From the NCBI GenBank assembly GCA_003024785.1, contig PUQB01000054.1:219291-283290 (forward strand): a DNA stretch of 64,000 nt, in the 5' to 3' direction. The stretch comes from Selaginella tamariscina. Its lineage: Eukaryota; Streptophyta; Lycopodiopsida; Selaginellales; Selaginellaceae. A model generated the notes under the pieces. The model did no database searches, had not been told where the DNA came from, and worked only from the letters and a program-made list of their open reading frames with translations. Below, piece after piece: positions 48,437-61,103 of the stretch. Numbering within the stretch: position 1 is the first letter of the stretch; the number at the start of each line of letters is the position of its first letter. The position numbers and the translations under genes are program-made.

Positions 48437-49860
48437 TTAAAACACTAAGGATGTATCCTGCACATAGGAAGGTACAAAATTGATCCTGGTTGCCGGAGAG
48501 GAAAACGTGAGCGTCCTAGACCTCCAGTCGATCTGAGGATTTGCAACCACGAACCATAGCATGCCCAAACTGATGGGAGTTGACTGAGTCTTGATCAAGT
48601 TGAAGGAAATCGAATAGTTAAATCCGCCATGATTGCAAGAGAGAGGTGTGGTAGCATGAGTAACTATGCCTGAAACAATTAGACGACCATCGGCCACCTC
48701 TACAGGAACTGCACGCTTCAACTTCACCACCGGAATGCCAATGTTGAGTTTCAAAAGTGTTATCCATGAAGCATGCATTTGCACCAGTGTCTAACAGGGC
48801 AAACTTCTTGAGCTCTTGATCGTAAAAGTGAATGTGTATAGGAAACTTGAGTGATGGAATGGTATGAACAACACCAATGGAGCTTGCACTTACGTCCAAC
48901 TTCGCGGCTCCTAGACGGAGTGCACATTGAACTTCGGCTTCAACTTCGCACGTCTTGAACTTTCTGGCTTTAGCAGGACATTTCGCCACCTTGTGTCCTG
49001 CTTCACCACAATACAAGCATAAGTTCTCACTGCGACGACGTTGCTTTTCCGCAGCTGAAAGTGGACCACATTTGTATTTCTCAACCTCCATAGGGACTAC
49101 TCTAGAAGGTGTCACAAGAACATGTGCTACAGCTGCAGGATTGACTTGCAGGAACTGCTGACTGGATTTTTCCTGATGACGCTCGAACAAACGGTTGTCA
49201 TGGCGAACGGCCTGTTGCATGATCTCCGCTAAGGTTTGGGCATCCGGTAACGTAAGAAGAAGGTCCTTCACATCATCCCTCAACCCAAAACGGAAATGTT
49301 CGATCAATGCAGTCTCGTCCCATAGAACGTTCATGCAAAGTTGCTGAAATTCGGATGCATAGACAGAAGCTAGTCTAGATCCTTGTGTGAGCTTGCGTAA
49401 CTTCGTGCATGCAAAATGGTACTTATCAGGATCTCCAAAGCAAGCTTCAAAGGCAACCAAGAATCCTTCAAAGTCGTCCATCAATGGGTCGTCACGCTCC
49501 AGTAAAGGGGCAACCCAAGCCCGTGGAGATCCAACTAGTAAGGATGCCAAAAGGCCAACCTTTTGTGCATCAGTTGAGTAACGGCGTGGTTGCATGCAGA
49601 TCAAGAGCCGGATCTGATTCAAGAAACCTTAAAAATCGGCACGATTGCCACTGAACTTTTCTGGCATGCTGATCTTTGGCTCTAAAGAAAAGTTCGATGA
49701 AGAGGAAACCACCGATGCTTAAGAGAGAGCCTACGCAGCAGCCTTGGAGGATGCATCAGCAGCTGCATGTGTCGCATTGGTGGAACCTTGCAGATCAGTG
49801 ACCACTTGGCGCAAAGTGGCCAGCTCATGAAGCAACATTTGGTGCTCACATTGAAAATGC
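48437..49860 (-). pseudogene. Gypsy gag and retropepsin
   Basis: The main open part (49622-48618) carries a retrotransposon gag domain (SPRAWVAPLLERDDPLMDDF, TQGSRLASVYASEFQQLCMN), a CCHC zinc knuckle (CLYCGEAGHKVAKC), then the protease active site ALLDTGANACFMD. After a frameshift the protease continues at 48784 to its end (PQIDWRSRTLTF). Upstream, 49860-49640 is coding-like (LATLRQVVTDLQGSTNATHA) but has at least three in-frame stops. The element could not make Gag itself. Confidence 0.85.
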
Positions 49861-49969
49861 TCAAACTCAGTTATGATCTATGAAAGAAAAGGAGGAAAAC
49901 GAAGGAAAAGAATCAAGGAAAAAAAAGTAGCTGGAAAACGGAGAGTTATGAAGGAAGTTATTATCAAAT

Positions 49970-50757
49970 TGTCAAGCCACGATCTAGGAACAAGGAAGAT
50001 AGCAGGATTTTGAGAACAAGGAGGCTTAACTCAGGAGCAGGACAAGGAACAGGACAGGAACTAAAAACTTAGGAGCAGGATAGGAACTGAAGCAAGATAG
50101 CATGACAAGGAGTAGGATAAGAACTAGAGCAAGATAGTAAGACAAGGAGCAAGATAGGAACCGGAGCAGGATAGCAGGACAAGGAGCAAGATAGGAAATG
50201 GAGCAGGATAGCAAGACAAGGAACTGTGGAGCAGGATAGGGAATGAAACATGATAAAGAATGGAACAAATAGTAGAACAAGGAGCTGGATAGGAACCGGA
50301 GCAAGATAGCAAGACAAGGGGTAGGACAGGAACTAGGAACTCAGGAGTAGGACAGAGAGCAGGACAGGAACTAGGAACTCCGGAGCAAGACCAAGTGCAA
50401 AACAGGATCCAAGAACAAGATAGGAATGGGACAAGATTTAGGAGCGAGACAAGGAGAGAACAAGAAGCAAGGAGCAAGACAAGAACAAAACAAGACAAGA
50501 TTGATCGTAAAATGACTAGTGTTGATAGTAACTGATTGTACAACAATTAGGTCGGAGCTTTTATGCTCATAACTCCAAGCTAATCTGGTCATGAGTCTAA
50601 TCTAGTCATGAGCTAAGAATAGTGACCCTTATCCTTTAGGCATATCCTGTAGCATATTCTATAGGAATATCCTGCAGGCATATCCTTTAGGTATATCCTG
50701 TAATCCGTATTCTGTATCCTGTATTCGGAATCTTGTATCCTGTATCGGGTCGTGACA
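49970..50757 (-). repeat. Gypsy 5' LTR
   Basis: On the minus strand it starts TGTCACGACCCGATACAGG and ends GTGGCTTGACA. It has the same purine-rich minisatellite (50035-50510) as the other LTR and is flanked outside by AAAGG (50758-50762). I could not identify a standard tRNA primer site next to its inner end. Confidence 0.85.
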
Positions 50758-50762
50758 AAAGG

Positions 50763-51290
50763 TAGGCTACCCTAAATGTGGGATGTACTCATATTAATTG
50801 GAAGTTAGGACGGCACAATAGAGAGTTTGCCTTAACGACACAAGTTAAAGCTTGCACCAACAGAAGAATAACAAACTCAGTTATGAACCCAGAAACTCTC
50901 CTCTTACATACATTATCTTATTTATGTGACAGAGCCCCCCTTTATATGTGTTAGTGGGCTGACACAAAATGCCAGCCCCTTAGTTAAATGAGATGAGTTT
51001 TAATTAACTAATTCCTATCCCTAAACCCTATCCAAGGGGGTGGATATTTAGGATGTGGGTTAGGTCAACCCTAGGGGTGTTCCTAACCTTATTTAACATA
51101 CCAAACTCATCTGTATTAACCAATTGCCTGGTGAGTTTTTTAAAAGGTAAGTGCTACCTTTATTTAGAGTTTCTCACGATAGCCGGCCGGACTACCCCTA
51201 AACACCTAAGTGCATTAAGCGGGGTTGTTTCTCATTATATTTAAGGTCCATTAACATAGTACAATAGGTAACAATAATCAACCTTTAAAG
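50763..51290 (-). repeat. Level-0 LTR, right half
   Basis: Continues the family-A LTR exactly where 22315 leaves off ('taggctaccc', 'tggaagttagg', 'cttatttatgtgacagag', 'gccggccggactacccctaa'). The two halves flank 22316-50757 with a shared AAAGG at the break. Confidence 0.75.
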
Positions 51291-51299
51291 TAATTAAGT

Positions 51300-53200
51300 G
51301 GTGATACTAGTCACCATAACTTCCCACATGAAAGTATGATAGACCCATACCCTACAAGTACCTTCATTTAGAAATAATACTTGTCATTTACTTGGCTATC
51401 TTGCTCAAAAGTTGATATTGACTTATCACTAATTTGAAGTGAAAGGTAGTGACATAATGGACAAGAAAAAAAAAGCTAAATTGAGGTTGCGAGAAAGGGA
51501 CCCCATTTGCCCAAGGTGAGGAAAAGTTTGAGTTTATAGTAGTTGTATGGAGTTGGTAAAGTGTGGGTGTAACAATTAAAAGTGCTAATTCATTCTATGT
51601 TAAGACCGAGTTTTCCTTGGTTGTTGTTGCATACACCAGTTTATATGGATTGGCTCCACATTGTACTATTTAAATGAAGGGTGCAACACATTAATGCATG
51701 CCCAACCATGTGATTATCATTGCATGCAATGTTCTAGTGATTTTGAGCAATGCAATAGCTTTTATAGTAGTCTCGTATAGTGTTGGATTCTGCTTTTTAT
51801 AAAGACTTCTAAGGTAGAGCATGCATCAGTCATTATGTGCCCAACTTTGTTGTGGGTATCTGTGGACTAGGCCATCTTGTGTTTTGTGCAAAAGATATTG
51901 GTTGTGATAAGAAGGCTACAAAGTTGGTAGAGCATCATATGTCATAAAGAGATTTATTCATGAGCTTTAAATGTATCTGAGATCATTCATTTCTCATGCA
52001 TGACAAAGTAAATCAGTGAGGTTAGTAAAATGTATTAAGCCGGCTGAAGAAGTTACAAATAGCTTCACAAATGAATTTGAGAACACATGTACATAATGTC
52101 AGAAATGTTGTTATATTTTGGGAGTGCTTGGATTTTGAATGAGGGTTTGTCTCGATTGAAGATGAAGATCCAATATGTATGGATTTGTCTCAGTGAGAAT
52201 GTTTGAAGACAAATTATGAAGGTTGACTTGTGCAATATGTTGAGTTAAGACCACATATATCCTCCATGCATTAGAGATGAATCTGTTCTCAACAAATTCG
52301 TGATGTATTTATAAGTTTACTGTTTTAAAGAAAATATCAATCTTATTAAAAAATAACCCTAATCCTATTTAAATCTTAAGCATACATTAAAACACGCAAG
52401 CAACAAGATCGCAACTACCCAAAGCCAAATCTAGCACAATTGCTTTCCATATAGGTTGAATGCCATCTAGATTTGAAAGTGATTAACAAAGCTTAACGAA
52501 AAGAAACTTCCGTTCTTTTCTGAGTCTTTGCTTCTTGAGTAGCTTGCTTAATACAAGCTGCATCCTTCTCACTCTAGACTAGCTGGCATTCTCTCCATTT
52601 GCTCTCGTACTTCTTCTCCACTTCTTTTTGCCAATGAATCTTTGAATATCACGTTCAATTTGTCTGCTAGCTACCCATGCATCATCTCGAGCCTTCCTAA
52701 CTCTATGTGCAAGGCCCCATAGCCAAAACCAATTCTGTCACTAACATTCATCATGTCTGCTTTGCTTGGTCTCGCTATCCATCATTCTTCTGCCAAAGTT
52801 TGCCGAAACAGCCCAGTCTACGCTCACCTTCAGCTACGCAAGAACATTAGCCTTAGCAAAAGTGTAGAGTTGGACTCCGGTTGACAAACTGATGTTGAAG
52901 TAAACTTTGTATCTGGGTTTCACGTAGTGATGTTTAAGTCCAGTAAAGTAAACTTACATCTGGGTTTCACATTCCGTTGGACTTAAGTTACGAGGAGCAT
53001 GAAATTATCACGAAGATGAAAATAAGCATGTGTAAGCACATGGTGTATGGGTTTAATATTAATTATTTTTAATTAGAACTAACTGCATAGAATAATATAT
53101 TCTTAAGTAGTGGGTGTTTAATAATCAAATAACTCAATGTGGTCAATAGTTTAGCACCCATAGCTATGGGTGTGCTAGTTAAGGGACTCATGCGGTATAT
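51300..53200. other. Intergenic, no gene recognised
   Basis: Mixed-composition DNA with short ORFs only. Nothing matches a family I know in either strand. Confidence 0.4.
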
Positions 53201-53320
53201 ATTTCTATTCTCTATTATACAAATCTAAGCTAATGCAACCGAAAAAGAAGGAAATGGTTTTAGATGTTATATATTTGATCAACATTTCATATATAATGGG
53301 TAAGCTTACAGAAGTTATAG

Positions 53321-53368
53321 GAAAATATATATATATATATGGAGAGAGAGAGAGAGAGAGAGAGAGAA
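53321..53368. repeat. (TA)n(GA)n microsatellite
   Basis: A run of TATATATA is followed by about 14 GA units. It lies about 410 bp downstream of the ESF1 stop. Confidence 0.85.
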
Positions 53369-53780
53369 AGAATGAATGTACATATGCATATGAGAATTTA
53401 CTAACAGATTCTAGGGATAGAGATTCACTTGTGTTCTTAATCAGCTTTGAGAACTTAAGGTCACCCAGTGTGATTCCAAGTCTGTAATTCCTCGTGGTGT
53501 TACCCATCATTCTGAGCGTGGGAATACAACTTAAACAGGCATCGTTTCAAGAGATTCTAAGTAATTGTCATGCATTACGAGATGCACTGAGATAAGGAAT
53601 GCCAGCATTTTCCCGATAGCTCTTCAACTATGTATCATTATATGTCTAAAGAGGTCTGATTTAATGGGAGTGGAGGTTGTTTGTAAGTGTATTGCTAACA
53701 TATATGAGTGTTTAGTATCATTATAACATGGGCTTGTAAAATTCTGATTCAAATAATGTAAGCTCTTAAATAATCTTACC

Positions 53781-56700
53781 TCAAGTTTTCACTTGAGATT
53801 TTCTCTTAAGAGAACGCACCAAAGAAGATAGTTCCAGATTTTCTTTCTTGTCCTCGGTTGCTTGTGTCATTTTATTCTTCGCCTCACCACCCTCATTCTT
53901 TTGGAACCTTCGTTGTTGCATTTCCGCAATGACCCTTAGCTTAGAGGCAGACCTGTGTAATAGAAAATATAAACTGTTAATACGATAAACTGGCGTGCGT
54001 TTTTGCGTGTGCGTGTGCATGTAAATATGTATGCACACGACATAATATCAATGTCGATGCTTCTCGGTGTATAAACGTACACTAACTCCAAAAGGCGTTT
54101 CTCTACTCACAGACCCATATCTATCTACGTAATGTGTCCATGTATGTACGTACGTACGTAAGTGCTTATACCAATGCATGCATGCATGCATGCACAAAAC
54201 TGTGGCATACCGTCTGAACTGAGGATCTGTAGGATCAATAGCAAAGTGATGAGAATTGAAGAGCTGAGAGAATCTGGGATCGTTGAAATCCGCAGTCGAA
54301 ATAACATCCAGTTTCTCCGTGTTCTTTTCTTTAGACTTCTTGTTCTTCTTCTTTTGTAGGTTGTACCCTTTCGTGGCACCCGCAGTACCATCTTGATCAT
54401 CCAGTAGCAAAAGCTCCAGCTCTGCACGGCTGCGATCTTCCTCCAGTTTCTTCTTTTCTCTCTCCTCGCGTTTCTTCTTACGTTCTTCTGCATCTGACTT
54501 CTGTACCACCTTCTTAACGTTTTCCTCTGATTCTGAATTCACAGTCTCACCCTCCTACAACACATAAATAAGTAGTCAATAGTATGTGTGTGTGAGTCTA
54601 TACGCATGTAATGCAATATGGAGAAAATACAATACAGCTACAAATAAGGTATGTTACGAATTCACATGCAAGGATAAGTAGAAGAGAAGAATAGATATGT
54701 AACATCCATATATATGCAAACATGAGCGTCATATCAATGAGAGAGAGAGAGAGAACTAATCAATTAAAAAACCACCGTAAATCATATATTATATGTGATA
54801 AACACATTAAGCAATTACATTATGAAACACCTGATGTTGACCATTCTATACACATAGAATATACAGAAGATACACATGCAATGCATAGTTATCCATGCAA
54901 CACAGCACAGACACACGCACATGCACGCCCAAATGCTTAAATTGCAGATATATACAGACACACGCACATGCACGCCCAAATGCTTAAATTGCAGATATAC
55001 GCCAAGACACATGTGGGGTAAACTAACCTGGTCAGAGTTGAAGAAAGGATCGTCAAAACCATCATCTGCAACTGGCTTCGTAGACACTTGTGCATCCACT
55101 TTCTTTTGTGCTTTTTCTTTCTCTCTCTGTTTCCTGAGTTGAGCTTCCCACACTGTTTCATCTTTTTCCTTCTTGCTCTTTTGCTCCATATATTTCTTGC
55201 TCAATTCATCCAGACCACTCGGAATGTTATCTCTAAGTCCACATCCTGCTCACAAAAGATAAAATAAATAAAACTTAGTACATATATAACTTACAACATA
55301 CATGCTCATATAGTATATGAACCAGGTTGATATTGACGATACAACTTAACAGTATATGAAACAAATTATTGATATGAACATGTACATAGTGAATATATGT
55401 GCTGTGCTGTGCTTTCTGTGTGTGTACCTTGGCCTGGAACCTTCTTGAGGTTCAGCATCTTCGAGGAGCAAGGACCTGAACTTGTCTATTTTCTTCTTTT
55501 TAGTCTCCTCATCAAATTTCCTCTTCACCTTCGTCATCCTCCTCCGACGCTAGATAATCTTGAAAGTCCATCTCATTAAGCTGAAAAAACAGTTAAACCG
55601 TATACAACCAATATAACACACATGCATACACACATACACACACCTGGTCGGCATTCAATTTCCTCCGCAATGTTTTCGTACGAACTGGCTCGTCATCATC
55701 CCAAGTAATTTTTACGTTGCTTAGCTGCAAGGCCCGCGTTTGGAAATCTGGTGCTTCAAAACCAGGAACAACCTCATAATTATGTATGTATATCAATTCA
55801 GAATTATATAAACAACTACATTGACTGTTAATACCTCTGAAGCAGAGTCCCGAGGCTCCACAGTGAACTCCATATCATCAGGAATATATCTCAAGTCCAA
55901 TATATTTGATGTTCGCTCAAACTCTATTCCATCACAATTTTTGTACAGTACAGAAGCTGTATTCACGCTATCACACGTTATAACTGCAAAATAGTACCTG
56001 CAAATAGTCACAACAAAATAAGAAAACAAATAGCATTATTAATATTAACATTGTCTTTATGCTGATGATAAAGAACCTGAGCTTTGATTTTTCATATTCT
56101 CGTAACTTCTCCATGTCTACTTCTTCTTCATCATCTTCATTATTGAAAACACTGGGGCCTTTAACTTCCTCTTTTCGCATCTCCTCTAAACCAAATTGTG
56201 ATGGATAAACAACCAGAGAAACAATTTGGCCGCCTTTGGGAAGAAAAGAGTTAAACAGCATAAACAAGTCCGAGGCCTGCATTAACAAAAGAAAAAAAAT
56301 GCCTTATTATTGTTATTAACAGTTATGTGCAGACCCACCCCTAATTATCTGTTATTTGACGCATCAAGACATTTACCCTTAATATCTCAAATTGTGCGTG
56401 TGGCAAGCTAAACATGAAACTTTAAGTTCAAAGTCATATGCACACATCTATTTAGCAATCCAGGGGTATATATCTAGTTTTGCAAATGTATCACTATATA
56501 TCTTAATTTGCAGCACCTTAATACAGCTCCAATCCATGTTAACTAGAGCGAGTCTTTTGGTTTCCGTCTCAGTGGTAGCTATCTTCTCCTCCTGCAAAAG
56601 AGTAAAAAAATATTAACTGACTAAACAATATATACATGTGACAAAAAGATCGTACCTTCGTATCTACAGCATCTTCAACATCCGAATCTGAAGAAGAACT

Positions 56701-57167
56701 AGATGAAACACTTGAAGAATCTTCTGTTTCAGATTGCTCTTCCTCTACTTCACTACTAGAACTCTCCACATCCTGCTTCAAAACTTCTTCTTGCTTTTGT
56801 TTCTCGCATTATCGTTTCTTCGATCTTCTTTACTTCTTCCTCATCTCCAATCTTGTAATAGCGCTTCAGTATGTTACTGCTACATGATATCTTATTAGAA
56901 CATGCACACACGCTCACACGCACGCATACCTCTTGTTTTTCTTTTGCATAGGCCGTCCGCGCTTGTCCACACTGAATGGATCAATGAATTCCTTGTCTGT
57001 GAACATACGCTCGAATCGTGAATCGATCGGAACCTTGAGGCGAGACCGCCGCAACTTATGAAATCTAGGATCCGAATGCGCTCGCTTGAACCTGGATCCT
57101 CAATGATGACCCTGCCATCGTCCTCCTCGCCGCTAAGCTTCCTCCTCTTGCTGCCGCTCCCGGCCAT
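53781..57167 (-). CDS. ESF1: Pre-rRNA-processing protein ESF1 homologue, ten exons
   Basis: ESF1 is a nucleolar protein needed for 18S rRNA maturation and 40S assembly. Exons fitted by splice sites: 57167-56930, ~56893-56656, 56591-56517, 56276-56077, 55997-55835, 55772-55644, 55580-55428, 55245-55028, 54554-54211, 53952-53781. Diagnostic blocks in order: AHSDPRFHKLRRSRLKVPID and FERMFTDKEFIDPFSVDKRG, an acidic Ser/Glu tract, TKRLALVNMDW, LFMLFNSFLPKGGQIVSLVV (RRM-like core), PSVFNNEDDEEEVDMEKLRE, KITWDDDEP, MDFQDYLASEEDDEGEEE, a Lys-rich region, and the C-terminal FNDPRFSQLFNSHHFAIDPT, then DPQFRR and SASKLRVIAEMQQRR. Single-base shifts are needed in exons 1, 2, 7 and 8. For a normally essential gene this looks like sequence error rather than decay. 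It diverges from the PPR gene. Confidence 0.9.
54908..55000. repeat. 47-bp tandem duplication in an ESF1 intron
   Basis: The block beginning CAGACACACGCACATGCACG and ending GCAGATATA occurs twice in a row (54908 and 54955) inside intron 8 of the ESF1 gene. Confidence 0.9.
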
Positions 57168-57841
57168 AAGCCCTAAACCCGATAAAACCTAATTAGGGCT
57201 GTACTCTCCCCTGTTTTAGGGCTTCATTCAGATGCGTTTGCAGCGTTTGCAGAGGCGAGTCTTTAATTATTTATCATCTATTTATTTGAATAATTATGTG
57301 TTCATATGCGCAGATTACTACAAATGTATGTACTATAATGTGCAATAGGTAGGCAATTTATGTTGTATAGTTTTTTTTTTTATATATGTATATATTGTAC
57401 ATATTTTATATGTCCTCATACACATGTATACATATATATTATGCTCTATATATCTTTGAAATTCTGGTAGGTCGTGAGATCGATGCCGTGATTCACACAC
57501 ACACGAATGAACGAACGAACGACGAACATGCATGGAGAACATAAGAAGGTATGTATATTCGCCATTTCGTAGCCTGCATATATATATTCATATGTTTTGT
57601 GATGTATATGTATTTAATAGTTACATTGTATGTGAATCCAGTAGTAGATGTATATGCATATATCATAGTTTATATGTAATTGTAATGTAATACTACGTTT
57701 TATAATCTTTAAACAGGTCAGTTGTCTTTCTGACAGTTGCTAGTTCCTAGGCCGTGAGAAGTTTCACATGGCAATGCAACAAGTATCAAGAAGACTACAT
57801 TTTTTAGGTATCTTTTACCTAAAACATACACATGCTAGTAA
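57168..57841. promoter_or_regulatory. Shared upstream region of ESF1 (-) and PPR (+)
   Basis: 674 bp between divergent genes. The sequence near 57168-57200 holds AACCTAATTAGGGCTG and 'ccctaaacccgataaaacc', telo-box-like elements common upstream of plant ribosome-biogenesis genes. The rest is AT-rich with short TA/TG runs. Confidence 0.45.
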
Positions 57842-60556
57842 ATGTATGTGTGCGTGGTGGGCACGTGCATGACATCCTTCTTTTTGCTTAATCTCAGTAG
57901 AATTTCTACACGGAAGGAAGTCTGTTTCGCAAATGCACTATGTATCTGGAGAACAAATTCTATTCAGATCGAGTTTACTCAAACTCTAAGCATTCACCTT
58001 CTACTAGCTGCATTGAAGGCATGCAGCCACACGAAGGAGCTAGAGCTTGGCAGGCTAATACACACAGACTCAGTGAGAGCAGGTTGCATCTCGGACACAT
58101 ACACACGCAATGCATTAGTGAACATGTATGGAAAATGTGGCAGTTTAACAGAAGCACACACTGTTTTCAGCAACATGCATCACCAGAGCGTGGTCTCCTT
58201 CACTGCAATGATGCTGGTCTACGTAGAACACAACAAAGAGGTATGATCATCTAGTCATATACATATTGTGTAAGTGTGTGTGTGTGATGTATATACACAT
58301 ACAGGAGGATGCTCTGGACTTGTTTTCAAGAATGAGCTGCTCACCAAACCCCAGGACGTTTTCGGTTGCATTGAGGGCATGTACAGGTCTAGCCTTGAAG
58401 GAACAAGGAAGATTGGTCAATGGTCAGCCAATCAAAGTCAACTCTCTTCAGAAAGGCATGAATGTCCATTGTCAGGCGGCAAAGTCATCCCAGTTTGATA
58501 TCTTTGTTGCAAGTGCTGCAGTGGAAATGTACGCCAAATGTGGAGCATGTTTGGTGCTAGAGCGACCTTTGATATGATGCCCCAGCATGATGTGGTCTCC
58601 CTTGTCTCCTTGATACTGGGATATGTGGCCAATGGGAAGGCCCAAGAAGCTCTTTCTTTATCTGCTTGTTTCCGACAGGACAGTGCTTGTGTCTTTGCTG
58701 CTGCAGTCAAGGCATGTGCATGTCTAGCATCTGAAGAACAGCCCTGCAACACTTTGGGAGTCAAAGTGAAGTCTCTAGAGAAGGGAATGAAAATTCATTC
58801 TGAGGTTGAGCAACTTCACCGGCTTGAAGTACAAGGGATAAACAGCTTGGTAGACATGTACGCAGAATGTGGGAGCATGTATGACGCCCGGATGGTCTTT
58901 GACAGGATGGAACACCACACACTTGTCTCCTGGAACTCCCTGATCATGGGATACGTGGAGGATGGGGAGGATGCTGTGGCCATCGAGTTATTTGCTTGCA
59001 TGAAGGAATGCTTCATACAACCAGATGCTAGGACGTTTGTGGGAGCACTGATGGCTTGTGGTAGCCTTCTTGCAAACTCTCACGGGGAGTTTATTGATGG
59101 GAGGCTTGTCAAAGCAGGGAAAATCATTGAAGTCCAGCCTGATACAGTTATGGACCTCTTTGTAGGAAACACACTGGTGGATATGTATGCGAAATGCGGG
59201 CGTATGGTTGAGGCTCAAAGAACTTTTGAACTGATGCCATGCCATAATACTGTTTCCAGAACTGCTTTGATGCTTGGATATGTGGAGAATGGGAATGAGA
59301 AGCTGGCTATGGGGCTTTTCTTTAGATACTTTGAAGATGCAGGTACTGATCCACTTGATTTTGTAGTGGCACTTAAGGCATGTTCAAAGTTTGCTGAGAA
59401 GGAAGACTTCAATGGGGACATTGTCAAATTGGACTCTTTGGAGAAGTGCATGGAGATACATCATTTAGCAGCGGAGAGAGGCTTGGATACGGATCTGCTC
59501 ATTGAGACGGGGCTTATTGAAGTATATGCAAAATGTGGCAGCATATTCGACTCAAGGAGGATCTTCGACAAGATGGCTTTCCGGACTGTAGTCACATGGA
59601 CGGCTCTGTTGCAGGGATACGTAGAGAATGGAGAAGCACATTATGCGTTAGATCTGTTCGCATGCATGAGATGTCGTGAAAAACTCACAGCAAACGCTCT
59701 CACGCTTGTGGTGGTGTTACAGGCGTGTTCAGCTCTTGCTGAGAAGGAAGAAGCGACCAAAGTTGATAACCACTATGTGAAGCTGGATTCTCTAAGGAGA
59801 GGTATGGACATTCACTCCCAATCCTTGGAGACTGGATGTGATCTAGATGTTTTTGTTGTGAGTGGGCTTCTTAAGATGTATTGGAAATGTGGAGCTTCTG
59901 TAGATGCTCGACGTGTTTTTGATAAGTCAGCGGTACATAATGTCGTCCTGTGGAATAATTTGATACTTTGCTATGCGGAGAAGGATGAGGAGGAGCTGGC
60001 TCTACAGTTATTCTCGTGCATGCGAGGTACTTAATTATTTCTGATTCGATGTCCACAGTATACAACATATACGCATATCGTACGTATCTGTATCAATAGT
60101 AGTCTCTATATTAAATCTTGCGTGATTTGTATATATCTTTTACAGCTGAAGGTTATGCAACAGATGTTTGGGCATACACTGCAGCGCTCAAGGCAGCAGG
60201 TGGTAAGGCAGCCCCGGAGAGAATAAGAGGAATCCACGCAGAAGTATGTACAAGTGGTGCTGAGAAGGATGAAGTGCTAGCAACTTGCCTGGTGGATACC
60301 TATGCCAAATGTGGAAGCCTTGTTGAGGCTCGATGTGTTTTTGATGGGCTAGTTCTTACCAAATCTTCTTGGTGGCTTGGAACGCAATGATTGGTGGATA
60401 CAGCTGCCAGGGATATGCTAACCAGGTGTTCGAGCTCTTCTGGGAAATGCAGGATGGAGGTGCTTATCCAGATGAGATAACTTTTATTTGTCTTCTCACT
60501 GTCTGCAGTCGAGCTGGTCTTACCGATAAAGGGAAGGAATTCTTTAATTGCATGAG

Positions 60557-60617
<61 letters not shown>

Positions 60618-60915
60618 CTTACATTTCTTCAGGTCCATGTTTGGGGTTCGGCCTGGTGTAGAGCATAAATTATGCATGGTTGATATGTTGGGAAGGGCAA
60701 AACAGGCTTGAGGAGGCAGTGACGATTGCAGAGAGCGTTGGATTGATGGGGAAGACAAAGTGGCTTGGACTATGATGTTAAGTGGATGCAAGAAATGGGG
60801 GAATCTGGAGTTGGCCAAGGTGGCATTCGATAAGCTGGTGGAGATTGGGGCAGAGGATTCTGCGGGCTTTACGATGATGGCAAACATCTATCAGAATCCA
60901 GGTACTAGTCTATAA
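57842..60915 (+). CDS. PLS-type pentatricopeptide-repeat protein, four exons
   Basis: Plant PPR proteins bind organellar RNA and act in editing, splicing or stability. Exons by splice sites: ?-58240, 58305-60026, 60146-60556, 60633-60915. The repeats are typical: NALVNMYGKCGSLTEAHTVF, ILGYVANGKAQEALSL, NTLVDMYAKCGRMVEAQRTF, VVTWTALLQGYVENGEAHYA, KLDSLRRGMDIHSQSLETG. At least 13 PPR motifs are seen, and the C-terminus (MLGRA, then EEAVTIAESVG, GCKKWGNLELAK) is E-motif-like; no DYW domain is visible. The start is not certain: 57842 gives an ATG but the true first Met may be downstream. One-base shifts are needed at ~58545 (GG for GGG), ~60360, ~60705 and ~60750. Intron 3 begins with a (CT)n(TA)n tract. 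Confidence 0.85.
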
Positions 60916-61103
60916 CATTACGTAGACATACATTTTATGTCTTTACACACACACATACAGCATAAATATGTTATAGCACTATACTGGTTTCTACACAATG
61001 AGCAAGTTTTGACCTGCAACATATTACATGTAGAAAGAAAAGTGTATATATGAGAGAAACACTAGTTATTGATCTCCTTTGAAAATATAAACTTCCGTAG
61101 AGC

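Larger units (their letters stand above)
22316..50757 (-). mobile_element. Ty3/gypsy chromodomain element (level 1), non-autonomous, interrupted
   Basis: The LTRs (22316-23194 and 49970-50757) begin and end TGTCA...TGACA-like and are flanked by the 5-bp duplication AAAGG (22311-22315 and 50758-50762). On the minus strand the order is 5' LTR, gag with zinc knuckle, retropepsin, a block of ~110-bp repeats, integrase C-terminus with chromodomain, and 3' LTR. RT, RNase H and the integrase core are absent: the repeat block (47909-48420 and 23823-24208) leads straight to the integrase end. It is split by the level-2 insertion at 24209-47903. Confidence 0.85.

Noticed and set aside
58438..59451. Minus-strand ORFs at 58.4-59.5 kb
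   Set aside because: Antisense to PPR repeats with strong motif conservation on the plus strand.
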